Shown one piece after another: positions 54,508-64,000 of a stretch of 64,000 nt of DNA; the stretch's first letter is position 1; the number at the start of each line of letters is the position of its first letter. Where the stretch lies: positions 16,394-80,393 of the forward strand of contig NZ_JAKKOQ010000020.1 in assembly GCF_021738965.1 (NCBI RefSeq), given 5' to 3'. This DNA comes from Gordonia zhenghanii. GTDB taxonomy: Bacteria; Actinomycetota; Actinomycetes; Mycobacteriales; Mycobacteriaceae. The notes under the pieces are model-generated. The model had not been told where the DNA came from and searched no databases. It saw nothing but the letters and a program-made list of their open reading frames with translations. The position numbers and the translations under genes are program-made.

Positions 54508-55463
54508 GCACTGTCGTATCCACCCCGACGGGCGGCACGATGTCGACCGGGAAACCGTCGATCACGTCGAAGAAGGAACAGATCTCGCGAGCCGAGGGGT
54601 GGCGTCGGCGCGGCCCACTGCTGCCCGCACTGATCTTCCTGCTGGTCGTCACGCAGATCCCGTTCATCTTCACGCTCTACTACTCGACGCAGTCGTGGAA
54701 CCTCGTCCGCCCGGGATCTCGGCACTTCGTCGGGCTCTCGAACTACGTGGACGTCTTCGGCGACCGTCAGTTCTGGCAGGTCACGCTCAACACGGTCTTG
54801 CTGATCGTCGGCACCGTGCTGATCTCGGTGGTCCTCGGGCTGCTGTTCGCGTTGCTGCTCGACCGCAAGTTCATCGGGCGCGGCATCGTCCGCACCCTGC
54901 TGATCACCCCGTTCCTGGTGACCCCGGTCGCCGCGGCGCTGCTGTGGAAGACGAGCCTGCTGTCGCCGACCAACGGTCTGGTGAACTGGGCCTTGAATCC
55001 GCTCGGCATCCACGTCGACTGGCTGTCGGACTTCCCGCTGATGAGCGTGATGGCCGAGCTCGTGTGGCAGTGGACGCCGTTCATGATGCTGCTGATCCTC
55101 GCGGGTCTGCAGTCGATGCCGCGTGACGTCCAGGAGGCCGCTCGTGTCGACGGAGCCACCAGCTTTCGGCTGTTTCGCGAGCTGACCCTCCCGCATCTGC
55201 GGCGGTTCATCGAACTCGGCTCGGTTCTCGGCGCGATCTACCTGGTCAACACGTTCGACGCCGTGTACATGATGACCTCGGGCGGGCCTGGCGTCTCCAG
55301 CGCCAACCTGCCGTTCTACATCTATCAGCGCGCGTTCCTCGGCTTCGACATCGGTCAGGCCGCGGCGATGGGTGTGGTCACCGTGATCGGAACGATCGTC
55401 ATCGCGACGTTCGCGCTCCGCCTGATATTCAAGTCATTCTCCGGAACAGAGGAGGCCGCGTGA
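54504..55463 (+). CDS. ABC-transporter permease, MalF/SmoF type
   Basis: 319 residues, six membrane helices. The EAA loop reads DVQEAARVDGATSFRLFREL with TLPHL, the contact site for the ATPase. GTG 54504 overlaps the stop of the binding-protein gene (GTGA). The cytoplasmic N-terminus is about 35 residues long. Its partner is the next permease. Confidence 0.92.
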   Translation: MSTVVSTPTGGTMSTGKPSITSKKEQISRAEGWRRRGPLLPALIFLLVVTQIPFIFTLYYSTQSWNLVRPGSRHFVGLSNYVDVFGDRQFWQVTLNTVLLIVGTVLISVVLGLLFALLLDRKFIGRGIVRTLLITPFLVTPVAAALLWKTSLLSPTNGLVNWALNPLGIHVDWLSDFPLMSVMAELVWQWTPFMMLLILAGLQSMPRDVQEAARVDGATSFRLFRELTLPHLRRFIELGSVLGAIYLVNTFDAVYMMTSGGPGVSSANLPFYIYQRAFLGFDIGQAAAMGVVTVIGTIVIATFALRLIFKSFSGTEEAA

Positions 55464-56317
55464 TGGCTACCGCGACCAGTCCCGACGTCACCACACTGCG
55501 TCGTAAGCGCGACCCCAAGGGGATCCTGCTCACCACGATCACCTGGATCCTGGCGATCGGGTTCTTCTTCCCGGTGCTGTGGATGGTGCTGCAGGCGTTC
55601 AAGAAGGAGTCCGACGCGGCAACCAGTCCGCCGACGTTCATCTTCAGCCCGACCCTCGACCAGTTCAAGAACGTCTTCGACGCGGGGATCGGCACACCGC
55701 TGCTGAACTCGGTGTTCGCGACCGTCGTGTCGACGGTGCTCGTGCTGTTGCTCGGCGTGCCGGCGGCGTTCGCGCTGTCGCTGCGCCCGGTCCGGAAGAC
55801 GAAGGACGCGCTGTTCTTCTTCCTGTCCACCAAGATGCTGCCGATCGTCGCGGCGATCATCCCGCTGTACGTGATCGTCGGCCAGATCGGGATGCTCGAC
55901 AACGTGTGGACGCTCATCATCCTGTACACGGCGATGAACCTCCCGATCGCCATCTGGATGATGCGCTCGTTCTTCCTCGAAGTCCCCGGCGAGCTCCTCG
56001 AAGCGGCGAGCATCGACGGTGCGAGCCTGTGGACGTCGGTGCGCGAGGTGATCCTCCCGTTGATCTCGCCCGGCATCGCGGCCACAGCGTTGATCTGCGT
56101 GATCTTCTCGTGGAACGAGTTCTTCTTCGCAGTCAACATGACGGCCGTCGACGGCCAGACGATGCCGGTGTTCCTCACCAGCTTCATGTCCGGTCAAGGC
56201 CTGTACTGGGCGCAGCTGTCGGCCGCGTCGGTGCTCGCGGCCCTGCCCGTCGTCCTCGCGGGATGGGTCGCGCAGAACAAGCTCGTGCGCGGTCTGTCGT
56301 TCGGCGCCATCAAATAG
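55460..56317 (+). CDS. ABC-transporter permease, MalG/SmoG type
   Basis: 285 residues, six membrane helices. The EAA loop reads ELLEAASIDGASLWTSVREV with ILPLI; the family's FSWNEFFFA motif is present. The GTGATG start overlaps the previous permease stop. Together they form the heterodimeric channel of a CUT1-type importer. Confidence 0.92.
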   Translation: MMATATSPDVTTLRRKRDPKGILLTTITWILAIGFFFPVLWMVLQAFKKESDAATSPPTFIFSPTLDQFKNVFDAGIGTPLLNSVFATVVSTVLVLLLGVPAAFALSLRPVRKTKDALFFFLSTKMLPIVAAIIPLYVIVGQIGMLDNVWTLIILYTAMNLPIAIWMMRSFFLEVPGELLEAASIDGASLWTSVREVILPLISPGIAATALICVIFSWNEFFFAVNMTAVDGQTMPVFLTSFMSGQGLYWAQLSAASVLAALPVVLAGWVAQNKLVRGLSFGAIK

Positions 56318-56358
56318 ACCCGTCTTCACTCACGTACACATTTTCAGGAGAAACCCTC

Positions 56359-57459
<1,101 letters not shown>

Positions 57460-57463
57460 GGGT

Positions 57464-57492
57464 TCGACTCTCCGCCGGTCGAGCGGAGTCGA
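57464..57492 (+). terminator. Hairpin after the importer operon
   Basis: TCGACTCTCCGC (57464-57475) pairs with GCGGAGTCGA (57483-57492) apart from two extra bases on the left arm, only 4 bp after the ATPase stop. Confidence 0.6.
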
Positions 57493-57504
57493 GACCCATG
57501 TAGT

Positions 57505-57578
57505 TGATTGAGCGAGCGAAGCGAGTCGAAATCCCCCGACGTCACTGTGGATTTCGACTCGCTCCGCTTGCTCAATCA
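57505..57578. repeat. 74-bp palindromic repeat, copy 1
   Basis: 30-bp arms at 57505-57534 (starting TGATTGAGCGAGCGAAGCGA) and 57549-57578 match at 28 of 30 pairs around a 14-nt loop. The left arm is identical, base for base, to that of copy 2 at 59401. Such REP/MITE-like palindromes are dispersed in some actinobacterial genomes. It lies just left of the VWA lipoprotein gene. Confidence 0.85.
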
Positions 57579-57674
57579 GCCATGGGGGTCCGCGCTCAAT
57601 CAATTGCGGCCACCCGCGGAATTCCGGCAAACGGACGACAGACAGGCGACCTGCGTCGTCAGTACGTTCAGTGG

Positions 57675-59339
57675 ATGGAGACTCGCGAGGCTCGACGATT
57701 CTGGATCTGCCGATTGGTCGGACTCGTAGCGGTCGCGGTTCTCATGGCGGCCTGCACGTCGCAGGGAACTCCGCATACGTCGACCTCCCAAGACGGTCAG
57801 TCGTCGAGTTCCTCCACAGCCCCCGCCGTTCCGACGGCACTGGTCCTGGACGCGTCGATGTCGATGACGGAGGCCGACGCACCGGGCAAGAACGGCGCGA
57901 CGGTCACCCGGATCGAGGCGGCCACGAGCGCAGCGGGAACGCTGATCGAGTCGATGCCTGCCGACACTCAGTTCACGTTGCTGACTTATGGAACGAAGGC
58001 CGGGTCGACTCCGGCGGACAAGGCGGCCGGCTGCCGCGATGTCACGACGCTCATCCCTCTCGCGTCGATCGATCCGCGCGCAGCCAAGGATGCGGTCGGC
58101 GCCATCACGCCGAAGGGTTACACGCCCATCGGCCTCGCGCTGCAGCGCGCCGCCGACGATCTGCCCGCCGATGGGCCGCAATCGATCATCGTGGTCTCTG
58201 ACGGGCAGGACACGTGTGGTGTTCCCCCGTGTGACATCGCCTCCGACCTTCACCGCCAGCGGCCCGACCTGACCATCTCCACGGTGGGGTTTCGCACCGA
58301 CGGCGCCGGTGAGAAGGATCTGTCGTGCATCGCGAACGTTACTGGCGGCCTGTTCGTCACAGCGGACGACTCCGCGCAGTTGGCCACCCGTCTGGGCGCC
58401 ACCCAGGATCTCTCGACGGCTCGCAATTCGTTGACCGGCACGGGTCTCAACGGCGCCGAGATCGGCCAGACGGCTGACGACATTCGTGCGACTCACGGCG
58501 ACCTCCCTGCCGTGAACGGTTCAGGCGAGGTCGTCGTCCTCTGGCGCGACTGCGACCTGACGTTCTCCGACGGCGTCCTCACCGCTATCGCTCCTCGGAG
58601 CGGTGCTCGTACCGTCGACGGCGTCACTGTCGGTGATCCGCTCAGCAAGGCGACCGGACTCTACGGCGACCCGGTGAAATCCGAGCAGTCGACGGGCGAC
58701 ACCAAAGTGGTGCTTCTGACCGCCGATGCTGAAGCGGGTACCGCGTACAAGACCACCGTCGACGGGAGCGGGGACGACGCCACCATCAAGCGGATCGTCT
58801 TGTGTCGTTGTCTCCCCACGACCAGCGGAAAGCCCGACGGCGGGACGTCCGTCGATGCCACCGCACTCACGTTCGGCGGAACTGCCGAGATTCAGGCAGG
58901 TATGGCCGAGACAGACCTCGCGTCGGTCGGCATCACTCCGGAGGCGTCGCCCGCGCACGGCTGCAACTACTATTTCGTCCCCGGCACCGATTATCTGCAC
59001 GTGATGGCCTCGCGAGGCAAGGTGCTCGGCGTGTACTCGATCTACGACCCGGACACGGAGGGGATGGATCCGGCCGTTCACAACGCAGAGGGCATTCGGG
59101 CGGGCGACACCGCTGCAGACGTGCGCGCTGCATACAAAGGTGCAAAACTGACCGAAAAGTTCTCGGGTCTTGGCTCAAAGAACATCATTCGTGTCGTCGA
59201 CGGCGATGGAAAGGCGATTGGATTCTCCTTCGACAGCAACAGCGATGGATCCGACGCTGTACCTGATTCTGCGGTCGTGCAACTGATTCGTGCGGGTACC
59301 GAGGACGTCGCTAGAGGTTTCGAGGTCTGTCTACGCTGA
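57675..59339 (+). CDS. VWA-domain lipoprotein
   Basis: 554 residues from ATG 57675. The signal with lipobox LMAACTS is followed by a Ser/Thr linker, then a von Willebrand A domain: TALVLDASMSM (MIDAS DxSxS), TPIGLALQRAADDL and IIVVSDGQDTCG. Residues after about 250 form two alpha/beta repeats (GDLPAVNGSGEVVVLWRDCD; RAGDTAADVRAAYKGAKLTE) with paired Cys. Probably a surface protein that binds a ligand through a divalent metal. It is bracketed by two copies of a 74-bp palindrome. Confidence 0.85.
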   Translation: METREARRFWICRLVGLVAVAVLMAACTSQGTPHTSTSQDGQSSSSSTAPAVPTALVLDASMSMTEADAPGKNGATVTRIEAATSAAGTLIESMPADTQFTLLTYGTKAGSTPADKAAGCRDVTTLIPLASIDPRAAKDAVGAITPKGYTPIGLALQRAADDLPADGPQSIIVVSDGQDTCGVPPCDIASDLHRQRPDLTISTVGFRTDGAGEKDLSCIANVTGGLFVTADDSAQLATRLGATQDLSTARNSLTGTGLNGAEIGQTADDIRATHGDLPAVNGSGEVVVLWRDCDLTFSDGVLTAIAPRSGARTVDGVTVGDPLSKATGLYGDPVKSEQSTGDTKVVLLTADAEAGTAYKTTVDGSGDDATIKRIVLCRCLPTTSGKPDGGTSVDATALTFGGTAEIQAGMAETDLASVGITPEASPAHGCNYYFVPGTDYLHVMASRGKVLGVYSIYDPDTEGMDPAVHNAEGIRAGDTAADVRAAYKGAKLTEKFSGLGSKNIIRVVDGDGKAIGFSFDSNSDGSDAVPDSAVVQLIRAGTEDVARGFEVCLR

Positions 59340-59400
59340 AGCTCAGCCGATTGAGCGAGCGGATCCCATGGCTGATTTCCAGCGGGCGGACCCCGATGGC

Positions 59401-59473
59401 TGATTGAGCGAGCGAAGCGAGTCGAAATCCACAGTTACGTCCGGGATTTCGACTCGCTCCGCTCGCTCAATCA
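59401..59473. repeat. 74-bp palindromic repeat, copy 2
   Basis: Arms at 59401-59430 and 59444-59473 match at 29 of 30 pairs around a 13-nt loop. Same orientation as copy 1. Further CTCAATCAACTGCGGGG-type units follow at about 59465-59530 and a related one at 60789-60815. Confidence 0.85.
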
Positions 59474-59543
59474 ACTGCGGGGAGGCTCGGCGCTCAATCA
59501 ACTGCGGGAGACTCCGCGCTCAACCAACTACAAGCCGTCCGCC

Positions 59544-59670
59544 GCCGTCAGCCGCCGTTGAACGCACGGTGATACGTCCGGCACTGTTGGCCGCGCAGCG
59601 TCCCGCATTTCGGGTGGACCGGCGTGCCAGAGCGTGAGACGCCGGGCAGCGTCACGAACGACTCGGAGAG
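59544..59670 (-). pseudogene. Duplicated 3' tail of the CocE-like hydrolase gene
   Basis: 127 bp matching 60834-60960 with about four mismatches. On the minus strand it encodes the same C-terminal peptide (VHPKCGTLRGQQCRTYHRAF and NGG) plus stop at 59548-59550. It has no upstream gene body of its own. It marks the outer edge of a 1.16-kb insert. Confidence 0.9.
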
Positions 59671-59704
59671 GTCGCCAGGGAACTCCACGAATAGGCGCTA
59701 CTGG

Positions 59705-60280
59705 TCACCCGGGCATACGTGCAACCCACCCTCCGACGGTTCCGACGGTCACCGCGATTTTCGCCTTGCGGCGCCATCCGGGGGTATTCCAAGTGGTTTC
59801 GACCATTTCCCAAAGCTGGAGGTCGTCGAGGCGGCATCCGAAGCCGAAGGCGAGAAGCCAAATCGCGACATCTCTCCGGCTCCATACTCCATCCGGAATC
59901 GTGGAGAGTTGCCGCTGTGCGTTGATCGTGTAATAGAGGAAAGCCTCAAGTTCTGCTCGCCGCTCACCAGCTCCGAGCGCGCTGAGGCGCGGCTTCACGC
60001 TCGCGATGACAGCGTTCGACAGGACATCCGAACTAGTGAAACTTTGGACGTCTCGACCATCGAGGTACGGTGCCCCGTTCCACACTGCGAGATGCACTCG
60101 TACTGCGATGAAGACCACCGCCAGTTCGAACGCATCGCCCAATTGTGCGCGATATTCGGACATGAATCGGTCAATGGCTTCGTCAGAGCCGGTGCCCGCT
60201 CCAAGATCGTCCCACGCTCGATCGACAACGTCGACGAACAACTTCGGGTCAAACTTCGCCCGGTTACGTCGTCTGACCAT
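59705..60280 (-). CDS. Hypothetical protein A of the two-gene insert
   Basis: 191 residues from ATG 60280, chosen for the GAGGAGGT 6 nt upstream. It is helical, with KFDPKLFVDVVDRAWDDLGA, FELAVVFIAVRVHLAVWNGA and VWSRRDVAIWLLAFGFGCRL. No signal peptide and no known family. It overlaps the end of protein B by 17 bp, so the two are cotranslated. The pair replaces nothing essential; it sits between duplicated hydrolase tails. Confidence 0.6.
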   Translation of the reverse strand: MVRRRNRAKFDPKLFVDVVDRAWDDLGAGTGSDEAIDRFMSEYRAQLGDAFELAVVFIAVRVHLAVWNGAPYLDGRDVQSFTSSDVLSNAVIASVKPRLSALGAGERRAELEAFLYYTINAQRQLSTIPDGVWSRRDVAIWLLAFGFGCRLDDLQLWEMVETTWNTPGWRRKAKIAVTVGTVGGWVARMPG

Positions 60281-60731
60281 TTCGCACCTCCTCAAACAAG
60301 TCGATGACTTCTTGCCAGGATTCGTCGCTCCACGCGTCGATACCGACGAAAAACAACAGGAATGCAGCGACGACCGTTTCCGAGTCCGACTGGTTCTCGT
60401 GTTCGCCCTCAAAGGCAACTGGGGGGCTCGAATTTGTCGCCATGACCGTGTCGACTCGATCCTGAAATTCCTCCAAACTCCAGGACGATGCCTTGGAGGC
60501 TGCTGGGAAGGTCAACGCGAGGTAGGCACGAAACGCCGCGTAGTCGCCGGAATCGCCGAGCGCTCGACCAACTATTAGATAGCGATTCACCAAAATGACG
60601 GCCACCGCGATTTGGTGCCAGTCAGGTCGTTCCACTAGAGGCTCGAGCCTGTCCTCTAGATTGCTGACTCGTCCGATGCTGATGTCGCGGCAAAGGCCTC
60701 TCAAGACCGCGAGCACTCCAGAGTCGATCAT
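60264..60731 (-). CDS. Hypothetical protein B of the two-gene insert
   Basis: 155 residues, helical: DSGVLAVLRGLCRDISIGRV, HQIAVAVILVNRYLIVGRAL and TVVAAFLLFFVGIDAWSDES. It has the same size class and helical pattern as protein A and may be a distant paralogue (both have a VAxxLLFFxxG-like helix and W-rich ends). No known family. Upstream gene of the pair. Confidence 0.6.
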   Translation of the reverse strand: MIDSGVLAVLRGLCRDISIGRVSNLEDRLEPLVERPDWHQIAVAVILVNRYLIVGRALGDSGDYAAFRAYLALTFPAASKASSWSLEEFQDRVDTVMATNSSPPVAFEGEHENQSDSETVVAAFLLFFVGIDAWSDESWQEVIDLFEEVRNGQTT

Positions 60732-60837
60732 CAGATCCCTCCCCGCTATCGCACTGAATCATATGCTGAGTAGGCCGGTTCCGCTGATCGCTCAATCAAC
60801 TACGGGGCTCCGCGCACGGTCAACGACAGTCTTGCCG

Positions 60838-63093
60838 TCAGCCCCCGTTGAACGCACGGTGATACGTCCGGCACTGTTGGCCGCGCAGCGTCCCGCATTT
60901 CGGGTGGACCGGCATGCCAGAGCGTGAGACGACGGGCAGCGTCACGAACGACTCGGACAGATCGATCGTGTCGACGACGCGGCCGCCGGTGCGCGGGGTG
61001 TCGAACTGCCACGACGCGAGGTCGCCGCCGGGTGCGCTGACGAGGACGCGGATGCGTGATCCCCTGGCGAATGAGTGCATCACCGGATGGATCGGAATCG
61101 TCATCCGGTTGTAGCCGGCGTCCATCGGACGCGACGTCGTGTAATCGGGTGCTGTGCCGTCGCCGCGGGAGCCCGACCGCAGCACGCCGGTGCCGATCGC
61201 CGTCTCGTGTCCGCTTGCCGACACCTCGGTGAGTGTCACCTGCAGATCGGTGAACGGTGCGGAGCTCTTGACGTTCAGGGTCACCGAGCCGTTGCCGAGC
61301 ATCACCTGGGCGGATGTCAGTGGGGCGCTGATGAATCCGAGGCCGCTGTGGCCCGGGGCTTGTTTCCAGGTGTAGTCAGGAGCGGTGCCCCAGGCGGCAG
61401 CGGTATCGCTGGCCGCGGAGGGGAGCGTGTTCAGCGGACGGTTCACGGGATTCGGTCGGAACGCGACGTCGCCGTCGCCCGCCGACGTGCGGAGCTTCCC
61501 GTTGCGCGCGAGGTAGAGCCGCTCGGCTCCGGCATCACCGGGCCACGACCGGAACGACTTCTGCCACGGCGACGAGAGTCCGCCGGGGCCTGCGGTGCCT
61601 GCACCGTTGCCGAACAGCGCCCGCACTCGCGGAGTGCTCTTGGCGAAGCGTGCCTTGGCGGTCTTCACGTTCGGCGAGTCAGAGAATCGGACCGGCGGAA
61701 TCGGCTGCCCCGGCGCGTTCGTGGCAGCTGGGTAGACGGCGAGCCCGAGTGGCGCCATCGTCGGCGGCGTGGTCGGCACTTCGTCGGCGACGAAGATCTG
61801 CAGGAACTCAGCCCATCGTGACAGGATCTGCGGGCCGAGCGAATCGAAGTGACGCCCGTTGACGATGTTGGCCCACACCTTCGGATTGTGGTCGAGCTTG
61901 CTCAGGACGTCGACCCAACTGGGGCCGGTCTGTTCGTCTTGCGCCGCGCCGGCGATGAAGACGGGGACATCGATCTTGGACGCCCAGTCCGGGAGCGACC
62001 GTTCCTGGTACACCGGGGCCGATGCCATCGGGTTCGCTTCGATCAGGGCGAACGGGTCCTGTGTCTGCAGACGGAGTTTCTGATTCGCGGCGCAGGCCGT
62101 GTCGCCCGCGTCGATCCGGGCTTTGACCCACGGTTGGCCGCCGGCCGGGCCGGGCTTGGCGTCGTCGACGCGTTCCTGCAGCCACGACTTTGCGAAGCCC
62201 TTGTTGAAGATGCCGCCGGGACGCCCGACGGAGTAGAGGTCGTCCGTGGTGCTCATCGGAGCGATGGCGGCGAGGTGCGGTGGCCGGGTCCCAGCGGTGT
62301 ACATCTGCGAGATGCCCGAGAACGAGATGCCGACCATGCCGACCTTGTTGTTCTTCACCCAGCCCTGGCGGCCGATTGTTTCGATCGCGTCGTAACCGTC
62401 GAATGCCATCACTGTGTCGAACAGGCCGAAGTCGCCTCCGCTGCAACCGCTTCCACGCATCTGCAGGCTGACCGTCGCGAAGCCGAGCATCTGCGGGGCC
62501 AGGGTCGCACCGACGATCACCGAACTCGCGGGAGCTTGTGGATCTGGGAGGCCGACTTTGTCGCCGATCGCGCCGACCACGAGGTCGTTCGGGGCGGCGT
62601 TCTGATAACCGGAGTACTCGACGACGGTCGGGAACGGGCCGTCGGACAGCTTCTTCCCGTACGGCAGGCGAACCGTCGCCGCGAGGGTGACGCCGTCGCG
62701 CATCCGGATGTAGTTCAGTCCCTCGTGCAGCTTCTGGTTGTAGAGCGACGGGGTCGGGGGCGGCGAGTCGGCGTCGGTCACCGTCACTGGACGTGACGTG
62801 ACGCCTGCGCCGTTCCAGCTGTACGAGCCGGGCGCGAGATGCCGGACGATCAGCGAGCCGAGACGGTCGCTGACGCCGTGGCCTACAGCAGAACCGTCGG
62901 CTGCCTCCAAGGTGAGAGACGTGCCGGGGCGGGTGTCCGTGACGTACGCCTGTGCGATACCGCCGCCGACGTTCGCGTTGTGACGGGGAGCGGCAGTCGC
63001 GGTGGGTGCGAACAAGGCGGCCGCGGTCACCGCCACAATGCCGACTGTTCCTGCCCTGCCCAGAAGTCTGCCTACTCGCATGCTGTTTCTCAT
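60838..63093 (-). CDS. Secreted CocE/NonD-family hydrolase (X-Pro dipeptidyl-peptidase-like)
   Basis: 751 residues. The signal peptide (LGRAGTVGIVAVTAAALFAP, cleavage near ATAA) is followed by an alpha/beta hydrolase core: VVEYSGYQNAAP, MRGSGCSGGDFGLFD and the nucleophile elbow MVGISFSGISQ. A capping helix region and a C-terminal jelly-roll domain (SAPFTDLQVTLTEVSASGHE; HPVMHSFARGSRIRVLVSAP) complete the S15 peptidase fold. It cleaves an ester or Xaa-Pro bond outside the cell. Its last 42 codons are duplicated at 59544-59670. Confidence 0.87.
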   Translation of the reverse strand: MRNSMRVGRLLGRAGTVGIVAVTAAALFAPTATAAPRHNANVGGGIAQAYVTDTRPGTSLTLEAADGSAVGHGVSDRLGSLIVRHLAPGSYSWNGAGVTSRPVTVTDADSPPPTPSLYNQKLHEGLNYIRMRDGVTLAATVRLPYGKKLSDGPFPTVVEYSGYQNAAPNDLVVGAIGDKVGLPDPQAPASSVIVGATLAPQMLGFATVSLQMRGSGCSGGDFGLFDTVMAFDGYDAIETIGRQGWVKNNKVGMVGISFSGISQMYTAGTRPPHLAAIAPMSTTDDLYSVGRPGGIFNKGFAKSWLQERVDDAKPGPAGGQPWVKARIDAGDTACAANQKLRLQTQDPFALIEANPMASAPVYQERSLPDWASKIDVPVFIAGAAQDEQTGPSWVDVLSKLDHNPKVWANIVNGRHFDSLGPQILSRWAEFLQIFVADEVPTTPPTMAPLGLAVYPAATNAPGQPIPPVRFSDSPNVKTAKARFAKSTPRVRALFGNGAGTAGPGGLSSPWQKSFRSWPGDAGAERLYLARNGKLRTSAGDGDVAFRPNPVNRPLNTLPSAASDTAAAWGTAPDYTWKQAPGHSGLGFISAPLTSAQVMLGNGSVTLNVKSSAPFTDLQVTLTEVSASGHETAIGTGVLRSGSRGDGTAPDYTTSRPMDAGYNRMTIPIHPVMHSFARGSRIRVLVSAPGGDLASWQFDTPRTGGRVVDTIDLSESFVTLPVVSRSGMPVHPKCGTLRGQQCRTYHRAFNGG

Positions 63094-63336
63094 CCGTCGT
63101 CATGCCCCCGCAAAAATCGATCGATCGATCAACAAGAGTGACGCTAGCCACTTCTATGGTGGGAAAGCAAGCGCGGTCATAACGGGTGGCAGTCGCGTGA
63201 AGCTCGGCGAAGGTGTCATGCGATCAAATGACGAGAGTCGAAACGAAGGTGAGCGTCGTCACGACGTACTGAGTGCGGGACTCGCGCAGTCGCGGGGTCG
63301 CATCCACACGGTCGGGGAGACTCAAGGAGTAGAACG

Positions 63337-63858
63337 ATGCGCCATTCAGCGAAGACCGCAGCAGTCGCACTTGCCATGGTGGTGGCCGGCCTCGGAGCAG
63401 GTGCCGGGCAGGCCGACGCGGCGCCGACCTCGGCGAACAACACTCATCCGGCCGCATGTCCGGGAGTCCCGACCAGCCGGGTCGACGCCGCCGTCCGTCA
63501 TCTGGCTCCACCATTCCCCGGCCGGGACATTGCCTGGCGGGTCACCGGCCAGGGCTCGTCCATGGGCTGCTGGTTCAAGTGGGTCCAGGTCTATCCGCAA
63601 GGCGCCACCGGCAGTTCGCCGACGCACATCCTCTTCTTCGACCAAGACCGATTCATCTCCACCGCGACCCCCAAGTCCACCGCTTTCACACACGTCGTCG
63701 GCAGCGCTTGGCCCGGTGAGCTGACCGTCTCGTTCCGCTGGCCGATCGGCGACGACGCGAACGCGAATCCCCGTGGTCACGCGAATGTGCGTTACCAGTC
63801 GCTGCCGTTCATCCGGCCGTTCCCGCTCGACCCGATCCCGTGGCAGGCGCTGCGGTAA
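63337..63858 (+). CDS. Secreted LppP/LprE-like protein
   Basis: 173 residues. The signal peptide (TAAVALAMVVAGLGAGAGQA) ends near ADA, without a lipobox Cys. The mature part reads YPQGATGSSPTHILFFDQDR and AWPGELTVSFRWPIGDDANA with NVRY, the pattern of the LppP/LprE lipoprotein family of mycolata. Role unknown. It is divergent from the CocE-like gene across a 243-bp gap in which no further gene is seen. Confidence 0.75.
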   Translation: MRHSAKTAAVALAMVVAGLGAGAGQADAAPTSANNTHPAACPGVPTSRVDAAVRHLAPPFPGRDIAWRVTGQGSSMGCWFKWVQVYPQGATGSSPTHILFFDQDRFISTATPKSTAFTHVVGSAWPGELTVSFRWPIGDDANANPRGHANVRYQSLPFIRPFPLDPIPWQALR

Positions 63859-63898
63859 GGGGTGGTCGGCGGGGGTCTCGACGCTTCTATGTGTGGTG

Positions 63899-64000
63899 TC
63901 AAGCCGCGGTGGGTCTGTGTTGGGTGTTTGTCGTGGTCTCGGCGGTGGTTGTGCTGCGTTCGCAGGTCTTGAAGATTTCGCGTGCGATGTAGCGTTTGAG
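63899..64000 (-). CDS. 3' end of a probable IS110-type transposase (runs off the window)
   Basis: The minus-strand frame is open from the window edge to TGA at 63899-63901, coding LKRYIAREIFKTCERSTTTA and a Thr-rich tail. LKRYIAREIF resembles the C-terminal helix of actinobacterial IS110-family transposases. Only 33 codons are visible, so the assignment is tentative. Confidence 0.4.
   Translation of the reverse strand, partial: LKRYIAREIFKTCERSTTTAETTTNTQHRPTAA

Overview
High-GC actinobacterial DNA, most likely a mycolic-acid-forming Mycobacteriales member of Gordonia type. The pointers are an MspA-like porin (22907-23548), a DUF222/13E12-type HNH protein (38014-39498), an LppP/LprE-like secreted protein (63337-63858), many GTG starts and several apparently leaderless starts. 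Genus assignment is inference. No rRNA, tRNA or CRISPR array was found.

1-14700 is a mobile-element pile-up. An old-yellow-enzyme gene is split at a CTAG site by an IS5-family unit that carries a SnoaL-like gene and a MarR gene. It is cut again by an IS3 element, which is itself cut by a second, complete IS3 element. Next comes a Tn7-like transposition operon on the minus strand: tnsA (frameshifted)-tnsB-tnsC-tniQ-tniQ. A second, divergent tnsA-like gene is truncated by an IS3 scar and followed by an unknown 347-aa protein.

14800-27200 is accessory DNA: a TetR/SDR/GlcG-HbpS cluster, a toxin-first RelE/XRE toxin-antitoxin pair and a decayed zinc-ribbon/endonuclease gene. Then follows a lower-GC polymorphic-toxin island: an 844-aa exported protein with a PD-(D/E)XK-like tip, its probable immunity gene, a small membrane protein, an MspA-like porin and a second secreted protein. 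On the other strand lie orphan toxin and immunity fragments, some clearly broken.

27200-48920 looks more like chromosome core. It has a TetR/MFS pair in which the MFS protein is fused to transthyretin-like repeats and is followed by a repeat-only protein and a YceI protein. Then come an alpha/beta hydrolase with TetR, an MBL-fold hydrolase, an aldehyde dehydrogenase, an SDR, the HNH protein, GtrA, a TetR, pyruvate carboxylase, an SGNH hydrolase, a second MFS transporter and an acyl-CoA dehydrogenase.

48950-57460 is a divergent polyol-utilisation locus. A polyol dehydrogenase and xylulokinase run left. A SorC-type regulator and a complete ABC importer (binding protein, two permeases, ATPase) run right, with overlapping dyads between them. 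D-arabitol fits best: it would be imported, oxidised to D-xylulose and phosphorylated to xylulose 5-phosphate. The window ends with a VWA lipoprotein bracketed by two near-identical 74-bp palindromes, a two-gene insert flanked by a 127-bp duplication of the tail of a secreted CocE-like hydrolase, that hydrolase, an LppP/LprE-like protein, and the 3' end of a probable IS110-type transposase.
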